Source: Parapedobacter indicus
GTDB taxonomy: Bacteria > Bacteroidota > Bacteroidia > Sphingobacteriales > Sphingobacteriaceae
Assembly (NCBI RefSeq): GCF_900113765.1
Contig: NZ_FOQO01000002.1
Span: 682,001 to 746,000 of the forward strand
Direction: 5' to 3'
DNA: 64,000 nt
Shown here: positions 53,870 through 60,752 of the stretch, one piece after another
Layout of the letters: each line of letters begins with the position of its first letter
Numbering within the stretch: position 1 is the stretch's first letter
Notes under the pieces: generated by a model
The model's input: the letters and a program-made list of their open reading frames with translations, nothing else
What the model was told of the DNA's origin: nothing
Database searches by the model: none
Translations under genes and position numbers: made by a program

Positions 53870-55087
53870 TTACTCCTCACTGTTAATGATGAGTTGATAT
53901 CCCGCTTCTCGCGGGATAACCTGAAATTCCAATCCGGCCTTTTCCAGTATTTTCAAGATCGCTCCCAACGATTTATTCCGTTCAATCTTGCCATAGAATT
54001 CCACATTGGGTATTTTGTGCGGGTAAACCAACTCCAAGTCGTACCATCGGCACAGTTGCGCGAATGCGCTTTCCGGCGAGTCTCCATCGAAATAAAAAAA
54101 TCCATCTTTCCAAGCCGTAAAGGCACCGGTGTCTACCGTTTCAACACGCCCGGATGATCCGTTGACCACCGCCTGCTGGCCGGGTGACAGGACAAGCGGT
54201 ATATACTCACGGTTGAGGGAGTTTCCATAATTTATGAGTACCTTTCCTGCTACAAGTGTTGTCCGAGCTTCGGATTCATCCGGGTAGGCACTAAAGTTGA
54301 ATGCTGTACCCAGCACTTCAATCGTCTGCCGTTGGTTCACTATTTTAAAAGGCCTGTTACTGTCGTGCGCGACGACGAAATAACCTTCACCTTCAAACGT
54401 TACCACGCGGTCGCCTGCTCCAAATTTACTTGGGTAACGCAATGTGGACCCGGCATTAAGCCATATATTGGTTCCGTCCGAAAGCGTGATCTGATACTGA
54501 CCGCCACGGGGTACGGAAATGACCATCGGTTCCGAGACGTCCGATGATGGATACTTCCCGGCGGTGGACAGCACTTCACTGCCATCGGCATACCTCAATG
54601 TATCGCTGACCAAAATACCATGCTGCGATTCATCCAGTGTAACCGTCTGACCATCGGGAAGGGTCAACATAGCTCGATTTCTTCCCGGCGGGATATCAGC
54701 TATTTGGGCAGCAACAAGCGTTTGGTCAACGGATGAGCGCATGTGATGATCGAGCAATAGCCAAGCGGTAATCATCAACGGCATAATCGCAGCCGCGGCA
54801 ACATATCGCAGCCACGGGCGGCCAAATTTCGCCATCGTCGCAGCGGTTTTCGCCAATACAGCCTCTTCCATGCGGTCGAATCGTGCGACGCCATTTTCAC
54901 TTCCCCAAAGCTCGTCAAACGTTTTGGTGTCGGCCATAAGGGCTTCCTCATCCAGCAAACGATCTAATAGCGCACGGTTGGCCGGATCGGCTGCCACCCA
55001 CGCCTCCAACCGGGATGCTTCTTCGGGCGTAATGCGCTCCTGAAGTTTTTTCAGAATCAATGTGGGTATATCTTCAGGCAACGGCAT
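53870..55087 (-). CDS. FecR-family anti-sigma factor
   Basis: A 405-aa protein. An N-terminal cytoplasmic domain (LQERITPEEASRLEAWVAADPANRALLDRLLDE) is followed by one membrane helix (YVAAAAIMPLMITAWLLL, about 94-112). The periplasmic FecR domain has VPRGGQYQITLSDGTNIWLNAGSTLRYP, FEGEGYFVVAHDSNRPFKIVNQRQTIEVLGTAFNFSAYPDE, and a C-terminal STN-like DUF4974 part (LEFQVIPREAGYQLI). It holds the sigma factor until the SusC transducer is loaded with substrate. It follows the sigma gene and precedes susC. Confidence 0.93.
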   Translation of the reverse strand: MPLPEDIPTLILKKLQERITPEEASRLEAWVAADPANRALLDRLLDEEALMADTKTFDELWGSENGVARFDRMEEAVLAKTAATMAKFGRPWLRYVAAAAIMPLMITAWLLLDHHMRSSVDQTLVAAQIADIPPGRNRAMLTLPDGQTVTLDESQHGILVSDTLRYADGSEVLSTAGKYPSSDVSEPMVISVPRGGQYQITLSDGTNIWLNAGSTLRYPSKFGAGDRVVTFEGEGYFVVAHDSNRPFKIVNQRQTIEVLGTAFNFSAYPDESEARTTLVAGKVLINYGNSLNREYIPLVLSPGQQAVVNGSSGRVETVDTGAFTAWKDGFFYFDGDSPESAFAQLCRWYDLELVYPHKIPNVEFYGKIERNKSLGAILKILEKAGLEFQVIPREAGYQLIINSEE

Positions 55088-55177
55088 GCTCTCTTTTTCC
55101 TATCTATTAATAGATACAAGAAAGCCGAAAGAACCTGTCACAAAAAATGACTTTTTTTTATTATGTTTAGCTAACCC

Positions 55178-55756
55178 TCAGAAAATAAAAAAAATGAACA
55201 ACAGATAAGGCAAGCCCTTACCCTTAAAAATCAGCCGTAGGGCTTGTGTAGCCCTTGAGCGGGCGAGGAATACGGCGTTGTTGCTGATGCCCAGCGTCCG
55301 GCAGATTTCGTCGGTCGTGAAACCTTCGAAATAACTGAGCCGGAAAACCGTAGCTTGTTGTGGTGGTAGCCGATCCAGTTCCGCATGGATACGCGTTATA
55401 GTCTCTGCGTGGATCATCCTGGTGAGTATGTCGTTATCGGGTATCGGGAGGCCTTCCGATAGTTCCTCGGATTGCGCCTGGCGCTTCGTAGCAGACGCAT
55501 TTAAATGGTTAATACATGCATTGCGCGTTGCGATATAGAGAAAGGCCTTTATGTTTTCAATCGACACAAATCGCTCACGCGATTCCCAAACCTTCACGAA
55601 GCAATCCTGAACAATTTCTTCCGCGACAGCCGTATCGTTCACCAAATTCTGGGCGAAGTAGGTAAGTGCTCGCATATGCCGCTGCATAAAATACCGCAGG
55701 CCCTGTTGGCGACCTTTCTTTAATAAACTCAAATGATGGTAATCCCCGGCATTCAT
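55178..55756 (-). CDS. ECF sigma factor of the FecI-like Bacteroidota group
   Basis: A 192-aa protein from the ATG 55754-55756; a GTG six codons upstream is the alternative. Region 2 is visible as FAQNLVNDTAVAEEIVQDCFVKVWESRERF and AFLYIATRNACINHLN, region 4 as LDRLPPQQATVFRLSYFEGFTTDEICRTLGISNNAVFLARSRA. The unusually hydrophobic tail (GKGLPYLLFIFFIF) is common in this sigma group. It directs transcription of the susCD-sulfatase operon when released by the FecR protein. Confidence 0.93.
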   Translation of the reverse strand: MNAGDYHHLSLLKKGRQQGLRYFMQRHMRALTYFAQNLVNDTAVAEEIVQDCFVKVWESRERFVSIENIKAFLYIATRNACINHLNASATKRQAQSEELSEGLPIPDNDILTRMIHAETITRIHAELDRLPPQQATVFRLSYFEGFTTDEICRTLGISNNAVFLARSRATQALRLIFKGKGLPYLLFIFFIF

Positions 55757-55880
55757 TGGTCGCGAATATATCACAAAGCAGGAAGAAAGATCACTGCCTC
55801 TCCAAGCTTATCTGTTTTTTAACAAAAAGATAATACGGTTAACAATGGTACAATTCTCCTTGTTTAATTCCAAACTGGCA

Positions 55881-56945
55881 TTACTGCGGCAGGGTTACGA
55901 GCGGTTTATCCGAAGTTTCAGCCATTAGTCTAGTCTCGTCGTACAACGCCTGCATCTGCCCAATGCGCCGGGTGATGCGTCGCTGCAGATCACGCGGCGA
56001 CAGCACCTTCAGGGTTTCACCAAAGCCTAATAGCTCCCGTTCCAATTCGAAGTTGAGCACTACGCAAATACAGATAATGGCACCGGTTTCATCGTGTTTC
56101 AACAACTCCTGCGATGCATGCAGTGGTTTCGTCAATACATAAGGCACATGGCGGGGATGTACCCATAAAACAATCTTCCTTCCGCGGTCACGTCCTGATT
56201 TAGTTACACCGACCGTGTCGGCATAGTATCGCTCAAAATCCACCCCGTCATACTCCACAAACCCATTGGCAGCCATTTCCTGTACCTCTACGATGCGATC
56301 CAATGCCAGCGTTGCCAACACCTTTCCCTTCTTCGGCCGGGCGATAAGAAACCAGCGGTTACGGTATTCTTTCAGCAGGTAGGGATAATAGACACCCTGC
56401 GTAGGCACCGCAGCCTTGAAAGATTGGTACTCAATGAGCAACGGCACCTTACGAAGGATCGCCTGATGCAGGGGGGTAATGAAGTGAAGCCCTTTCAGCT
56501 GGCCATTGCCCTCGAATTGGATATGGCTGTGCCCGCCGGTAGTGCGTTGTTGCAGGGTATTTTCCAGCCGGGCCACCAGATCGCTCATCTCTTCGAAGTA
56601 CTGAAATCCGTTCAGCTGGCGCAGTACCGATACCACTTCCCGCATTTTTTCCATATCTGCATCGTTGATGGGCGAATTAGAGATGCTGTAATCCGGATCG
56701 GCGTAGGCATAGTATTTCCGATCATTGACCACGATGGGTGCATTGTATCCCAGCTTATCACTCCGCATCAACTGAATATCAGCCTGGATAGTACGTTTGC
56801 TTACCCCATCCTTGATACCTTCATATTCATATAGCGCATCGGAAACCTTTTCAATCAGGTTCTCCAGTGTCCACTTGCGATAGCGATTACGCAGGCAATT
56901 GTCGATGGTTTTATAACGGATGAGGGCAAGTTTGTTTGTTGCCAT
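55881..56945 (-). CDS. WYL-domain transcriptional regulator of the RNA-repair locus
   Basis: A 354-aa protein from the ATG 56943-56945 (a frame to 56975 would run into the -7 element). An N-terminal winged helix (RYKTIDNCLRNRYRKWTLENLIEKVSDALYEYEG, then KRTIQADIQLMRSD) is followed by a WYL domain (KVPLLIEYQSF, TQGVYYPYLLKEYRNRWFLIARPKKG) and a C-terminal WCX part. WYL domains sense nucleic-acid or nucleotide ligands and often govern DNA- or RNA-damage responses. The gene is divergent from the SPFH-rtcB transcript, and matching inverted repeats sit on both promoters. Confidence 0.88.
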   Translation of the reverse strand: MATNKLALIRYKTIDNCLRNRYRKWTLENLIEKVSDALYEYEGIKDGVSKRTIQADIQLMRSDKLGYNAPIVVNDRKYYAYADPDYSISNSPINDADMEKMREVVSVLRQLNGFQYFEEMSDLVARLENTLQQRTTGGHSHIQFEGNGQLKGLHFITPLHQAILRKVPLLIEYQSFKAAVPTQGVYYPYLLKEYRNRWFLIARPKKGKVLATLALDRIVEVQEMAANGFVEYDGVDFERYYADTVGVTKSGRDRGRKIVLWVHPRHVPYVLTKPLHASQELLKHDETGAIICICVVLNFELERELLGFGETLKVLSPRDLQRRITRRIGQMQALYDETRLMAETSDKPLVTLPQ

Positions 56946-56972
56946 AGCAGTTGGTGTTGATCTTTCGCGGTT

Positions 56973-57019
56973 CAAATATAATCGTTCCGCCGATAACTAC
57001 GCAATACAATTGCGCAGTT
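56973..57019 (-). promoter_or_regulatory. WYL gene promoter with 25-bp operator
   Basis: AACTACGCAA (56995-57004), spacer TACAA and TTGCGCAGTT (57010-57019) form an inverted repeat with one mismatch. TATATTTG on the minus strand (56980 to 56973) matches TAnnTTTG, 15 nt downstream. The operator would lie over the -33 region of the regulator's own promoter. Confidence 0.72.
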
Positions 57020-57106
57020 ATAATTACCATTCGAATAATCCGACAGGAAAATAATTTTATAATACTATTATACAATCACTTATAACAAAATTACCCACCC
57101 GTTCCA

Positions 57107-57146
57107 AACTACGCAAAATCACTGCGCAGTACTGGGTGCATCTTTG
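57107..57146 (+). promoter_or_regulatory. Promoter and operator of the tRNA-like/SPFH/rtcB transcript
   Basis: AACTACGCAA (57107-57116), spacer AATCA and CTGCGCAGTA (57122-57131) repeat the operator at 56995-57019; the left arm is identical. CATCTTTG (57139-57146), one mismatch from TAnnTTTG, follows after 7 nt. Transcription would then begin near 57152, about 580 nt before the first protein start. Confidence 0.68.
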
Positions 57147-57235
57147 TACCGTCAGCAGATGACAATTTGTTCTTTGACAACGACCTGAGTTGACACGAGG
57201 CCCTGGGGCACACGTTTCAAATGGCGTAGCGGTGT

Positions 57236-57253
57236 GGCCACCACTGGTGGTCC
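57236..57253 (+). ncRNA. Strong hairpin in the RNA-repair leader
   Basis: GGCCACC (57236-57242), loop ACT and GGTGG-T-CC (57246-57253) form seven base pairs with a single bulged T. It precedes the tRNA-like modules in the same predicted transcript. It may be a separate structural domain of the non-coding RNA. Confidence 0.5.
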
Positions 57254-57290
57254 ATATACTGGCCGAGGGAAGCAAAGGTTGTTTTTATTA

Positions 57291-57428
57291 CGTTGGTGTC
57301 GTGGGTTCGACTCCCACTGCCGGCCAAGCCGGTATAGCTCAGTGGTTAGAGCACAACTCCCATGCAGGTTCGAGTCCTGCTTCCAAGTTAGGTTTGGAAT
57401 CGCAAAATTGGTACATGCAAAGAAGGGA
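57291..57428 (+). ncRNA. Two tandem circularly permuted tRNA-like modules (Y-RNA-like)
   Basis: Module A: T-arm GTGGG-TTCGACT-CCCAC (57301-57317), then TGCCGGC (57318-57324), loop CAA, GCCGGTA (57328-57334), a 7-bp acceptor-like stem with one G-T pair. Then TA (positions 8-9), D-arm GCTC-AGTGGTTA-GAGC (57337-57352) and A26. The open end pairs GTTG (57292-57295) with CAAC (57354-57357), like an anticodon stem without a loop. Module B: T-arm GCAGG-TTCGAGT-CCTGC (57364-57380), stem TTCCAAG/TTTGGAA (57381-57387 with 57393-57399) closed by TTAGG, then TC and a D-arm-like GCA...TGC with TTGGTA in the loop (57402-57418). TCCC (57358-57361) may pair with GGGA (57425-57428). The order T-acceptor-D is the reverse of a normal tRNA and matches the tRNA mimic of bacterial Y RNAs. 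Confidence 0.72.
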
Positions 57429-57455
57429 TACTTTTCAAATTTCCCACAGCAGAAA

Positions 57456-57688
57456 GTTGGGCAGGCACGGCATCCGTGGTACCATTCGGGCACCGCAACC
57501 GCCGTTGGGCCTGCAGCCGGGCAACGAAGGAAGAGGCCCCGGTCTGGACGGCTACCGCCCCGTCATGCCAGCCGCCCTGCCTACGGGCAGGGACATGCCG
57601 GCGAACGGGGAGAATGCCCACAGAACGGAGATACGCCAGCGCCGCGTCCGGCTCCGCCGCAGCGACGGGAAATCCCGGCATGCCCAAC
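57456..57688 (+). ncRNA. GC-rich structured RNA region before the SPFH gene
   Basis: GTTGGGCA (57456-57463) and TGCCCAAC (57681-57688) are perfectly complementary and could close a domain of about 230 nt. Inside, CCCTGCC-TACG-GGCAGGG (57575-57592) is a perfect 7-bp stem with a stable tetraloop sequence, and many other GC-rich complementary tracts exist. No frame codes for a plausible protein. I could not match it to RNase P RNA, tmRNA or a known riboswitch. It may be the second part of the non-coding RNA or a leader of the SPFH mRNA. Confidence 0.5.
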
Positions 57689-57728
57689 TTTATTTAAACG
57701 AATGGATTAATTTTTAAACAATAACACG

Positions 57729-58823
57729 ATGGAAAAGGTAAACATCACTACCAACACGGTTGGTCTGGTTTTCAGGAATGGTGAATTGAAACGCGTACTG
57801 GGCAAGGGCTCCCACTGGCTTTTCTGGGGAGAGCGCGTACAACGTTTCGATATGACCAAGGCATTTGCGCCGGAGCAGGACCTACGCACGCTACTTGCCT
57901 ACGAACCGCTGGCCTCCTTGCTGGAAGTGGTGGACGTGGCCGACAATGAACTGGTGCTCGTTTACCAGGACCAACGCTTTGCCACTGTGCTCACTGCGGG
58001 CAAATATGCCTTCTGGAAAGATGTGGGCGGCTACCGTTTCATCCGTACCGAAACCGCGGAGCTGGAAATCGACGGAGCGATTGACCGCAACCTGCTGGGT
58101 AGGCAGCCGCTCTATCAATATGTGCGAGCTTATACGGTCGAATCCTTCGAAAAGGGGCTCTTGTTTGTAGACGGCAAGTTTGACCGCGTGCTGGAACCGG
58201 GCACCTATGTGTACTGGAAAAACAGCACGACCATTGCGGTAACGAAGACGGATATGCGCCAACTGGGTATGGAGATCCTCGGACAAGAGATCCTGACCAA
58301 GGACAAGGCACAGCTGCGCATTAACTTCACGCTCACCTATCAGGTAGTGGATCTGGTGAAAGCCGTAGTGCAAAACAAAGAGTTTGAAAAACAGCTCTAT
58401 GTGCTGGTGCAACTGGCCCTGCGCGAGCTGATTTCCAACAAGGGCTTCGACGAGCTGATGGAAGGCAAGCAGGGAATCGGCAATGCGGTAAAAACTGCCT
58501 GCATGGACAAAGCCGAAGCCCTTGGGGTACGGCTTGTCGACTGCGGCGTGAAGGACATCATCCTGCCGGGTGACGTGAAGGAGATCATGAATCAGGTGCT
58601 GGTGGCCGAAAAGCGCGCCCAAGCCAACGGCATCACCCGCAGGGAGGAAACCGCCGCGATGCGCAGCCTGCTGAATACAGCGAAGCTGATGGAAGACAAC
58701 GCTATGCTCTGGAAAATGAAAGAGATGGAACATGTGGAGAAAATCGCCGAAAAAATCGGTGAGATCACCCTCTCGGGTGGTGGAAACATCGTCGGGCAGT
58801 TGAAGGAGTTGTTTTCCAAATAA
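57729..58823 (+). CDS. SPFH/band-7 (slipin-like) protein of the RNA-repair operon
   Basis: A 364-aa protein. Two similar N-terminal modules occur (RNGELKRVLGKGSHWLFWG near 16-34 and VDGKFDRVLEPGTYVYWKN near 146-164), then a band-7 core (VTKTDMRQLGMEILGQEILTKDKAQLRINFTLTYQVVD) and a helical C-terminus (VLVAEKRAQANGITRREETAAMRSLLNTAKLMEDN). No membrane helix is present, unlike typical slipins. Proteins of this type are recurrent neighbours of rtcB in bacterial RNA-repair operons; they may form scaffolds. It lies 69 nt before rtcB. Confidence 0.88.
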   Translation: MEKVNITTNTVGLVFRNGELKRVLGKGSHWLFWGERVQRFDMTKAFAPEQDLRTLLAYEPLASLLEVVDVADNELVLVYQDQRFATVLTAGKYAFWKDVGGYRFIRTETAELEIDGAIDRNLLGRQPLYQYVRAYTVESFEKGLLFVDGKFDRVLEPGTYVYWKNSTTIAVTKTDMRQLGMEILGQEILTKDKAQLRINFTLTYQVVDLVKAVVQNKEFEKQLYVLVQLALRELISNKGFDELMEGKQGIGNAVKTACMDKAEALGVRLVDCGVKDIILPGDVKEIMNQVLVAEKRAQANGITRREETAAMRSLLNTAKLMEDNAMLWKMKEMEHVEKIAEKIGEITLSGGGNIVGQLKELFSK

Positions 58824-58836
58824 TTAAAATCACGTA

Positions 58837-58866
58837 CCTTGCCGAGGGAGTTTGCGCTCGGCAAGG
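58837..58866 (+). promoter_or_regulatory. Hairpin between the SPFH gene and rtcB
   Basis: CCTTGCCGAG (58837-58846), a 10-nt loop and CTCGGCAAGG (58857-58866) form a perfect 10-bp stem, followed by TTTAACT. It begins 13 nt after the SPFH stop and ends 26 nt before the rtcB ATG. It may act as a partial terminator, a processing site or a translation control for rtcB. Confidence 0.65.
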
Positions 58867-58892
58867 TTTAACTGTCAAAAGAGTCAACAAAA

Positions 58893-60326
58893 ATGAATAC
58901 ATCGACAAATTACCTAATCAATAGCGAAGAGCTGATGTCTCTCGGATATACACCCGGCCGTGCCTTCGGCATCGCCCTCCGCGTCGCACACAAGCATGAG
59001 CACCTTGGCAAAGAAGTGTTGCTTGCCCAGCTCGCGGACGTGCTGGCTACACCCGAAGCCTATTTGACAGACGCCGTGTGTAGCAAACTAGCGGCTGCCC
59101 TCATCGATGAAGCCAGCATTCCCGAAGATGCTTATATTCCCCTGCGGGATGCCGGTGCCGATTATGCTATCTACGGCGAATCGCACATTGAAGCCGGTGC
59201 ACGCACGCAAATGGCCGTAGCCATGCAACTGCCGGTAACTGTAGCGGGCGCGCTGATGCCCGATGCGCACCAGGGGTATGGCCTGCCCATCGGCGGCGTG
59301 CTGGCGGTGGAGAATGCCGTCATTCCCTACGGCGTGGGTGTGGATATCGGTTGCCGCATGGCGTTGTCTATCTATGACATCCCCAAGGCTTTTTTCGAGA
59401 CAAACCAGGCACAGTTCAAGCGGGAGCTGATTGCCCAGACACGTTTCGGCGCAGGGCATGGCTTCAAGCCCGATGAGCGGGCCGATCATGCTGTGCTGAC
59501 CGACGCAGCCTTTGGCATGAATCCGTTCGTAGCCGACCTGAAAGACAAGGCCTGGGCGCAATTGGGCACTTCCGGCGGCGGCAACCACTTCGTGGAATTT
59601 GGCATCATCGAATTCGCGGAAGGCGACCCTGCCCTGGGTGTACCCGCCGGAACGTACGTAGCGCTCCTCTCCCACTCCGGTTCACGGGGATTGGGTGCCA
59701 CGCTGGCCGGTCACTACACCAAGCTGGCCAAAGAGCTGTGCCGGCTGCCATATGAAGCGCAAAATCTGGCGTACCTCGGACTGGATTCCGAAGCCGGACA
59801 AGAATACTGGCAAGCGATGACCTTGGCGGGCGACTACGCCTCGGCCAACCACGAGGTCATCCACCGCAAGATGGCGGCAGCACTGGGAGCGGAAGTACTG
59901 GCCAAGGTAGAAAACCACCATAACTTTGCGTGGAAAGAACAATGGAATGGGCAGGAGGTGATCGTACACCGCAAGGGAGCCACCCCTGCGGGCAAGGATG
60001 TGCTGGGCATCATTCCCGGCTCCATGACTGCACCGGGCTTCCTGGTACGGGGCAAGGGTGAAACAGCGTCCATCAACTCCGCATCGCACGGAGCAGGACG
60101 GCAAATGAGCCGTACACAGGCCATTAAGACCATCAGCCACGAAACCATGAGGGCACAGCTGAAGCAACACGGTGTCACGTTGGTAGGTGCCGGGCTCGAT
60201 GAAGCTCCCATGGCTTATAAGGATATCCACACCGTAATGGCTGCCCAGACCGATTTGGTAGCTGTGCTGGCTACGTTCACACCCCGGCTTGTGCGCATGG
60301 CCGACGACGGTAGCCGGGAGGATTAA
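58893..60326 (+). CDS. rtcB: RNA-splicing ligase RtcB
   Basis: A 477-aa protein of full family length. It joins 2',3'-cyclic phosphate or 3'-phosphate ends to 5'-OH ends using GTP and Mn. Active-site residues are in place: C154 in VDIGCRM, H232 in GGGNHFVEFG, H261 in SHSGSRG, H342/H343 in ENHHNFAW, HRKGATP (359-365), and the guanylylated H399 in SHGAGRQMSR. The gene is the last of the WYL-controlled transcript after the tRNA-like RNA and SPFH gene. No archease or rtcA is found in the window. The function is RNA repair or ligation, likely of cleaved tRNAs. Confidence 0.97.
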   Translation: MNTSTNYLINSEELMSLGYTPGRAFGIALRVAHKHEHLGKEVLLAQLADVLATPEAYLTDAVCSKLAAALIDEASIPEDAYIPLRDAGADYAIYGESHIEAGARTQMAVAMQLPVTVAGALMPDAHQGYGLPIGGVLAVENAVIPYGVGVDIGCRMALSIYDIPKAFFETNQAQFKRELIAQTRFGAGHGFKPDERADHAVLTDAAFGMNPFVADLKDKAWAQLGTSGGGNHFVEFGIIEFAEGDPALGVPAGTYVALLSHSGSRGLGATLAGHYTKLAKELCRLPYEAQNLAYLGLDSEAGQEYWQAMTLAGDYASANHEVIHRKMAAALGAEVLAKVENHHNFAWKEQWNGQEVIVHRKGATPAGKDVLGIIPGSMTAPGFLVRGKGETASINSASHGAGRQMSRTQAIKTISHETMRAQLKQHGVTLVGAGLDEAPMAYKDIHTVMAAQTDLVAVLATFTPRLVRMADDGSRED

Positions 60327-60400
60327 AAAATAATTGTCCCCAAAAGCAAGCGCCGATTGTCTGGGGTATAAACAAAAATTAAAAACAAAATTATTTTCAG

Positions 60401-60745
60401 ATGAAAGAATTTTTGATGTTGATCCGCGAAGACGCCAACTACGGTGAATTATCGGCGGAAGAAATGCAAGCCTGTATCGAGAAGCATTACCGTTGGGTAG
60501 AAGAGCTTACGGAAAAAGGACAATTTAAAGAGGCGCAGCCCTTGGAAGCCGGCGGCGCCCATATCCGTGGCAAGCAGCGGATCGTATCCGATGGTCCTTT
60601 CCTGGAAGGCAAGGAATGCGTCAGCGGCTATTACATCCTGTTGGCCGAATCGTTGGAAGAGGCCATCGAGATTGCCAAGGGAAATCCCGATCTGGATTGG
60701 GACCGCGCGGTGGAAGTGCGCGAAATCATGCCCATGGAAGATTGA
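60401..60745 (+). CDS. YCII-related (DGPF) protein
   Basis: A 114-aa protein with the hallmark VSDGPFLEGKECVSGYYIL (DGPF motif) and the N-terminus MKEFLMLIREDANY. YCII proteins are small ferredoxin-like folds with probable enzymatic or sensory roles. It precedes the sigma factor by 7 nt; the DGPF plus sigma pair is the recognised ECF42 arrangement. Confidence 0.92.
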   Translation: MKEFLMLIREDANYGELSAEEMQACIEKHYRWVEELTEKGQFKEAQPLEAGGAHIRGKQRIVSDGPFLEGKECVSGYYILLAESLEEAIEIAKGNPDLDWDRAVEVREIMPMED

Positions 60746-60752
60746 TCAACCC

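Noticed and set aside
57328-57387. A single ordinary tRNA gene
   Set aside because: The 5' acceptor GCCGGTA does not pair with TTCCAAG after the second T-arm, and there is no room for an anticodon arm between GAGC and the T-stem.
57456-57688. RNase P RNA or tmRNA
   Set aside because: The conserved RNase P blocks and the tmRNA Ala-acceptor ends are not present.
57190-57717. A 175-codon open frame and several overlapping frames over the RNA-repair leader
   Set aside because: They translate to low-complexity, Pro/Arg/Gly-rich sequence without any domain, and the region is explained by RNA structure.
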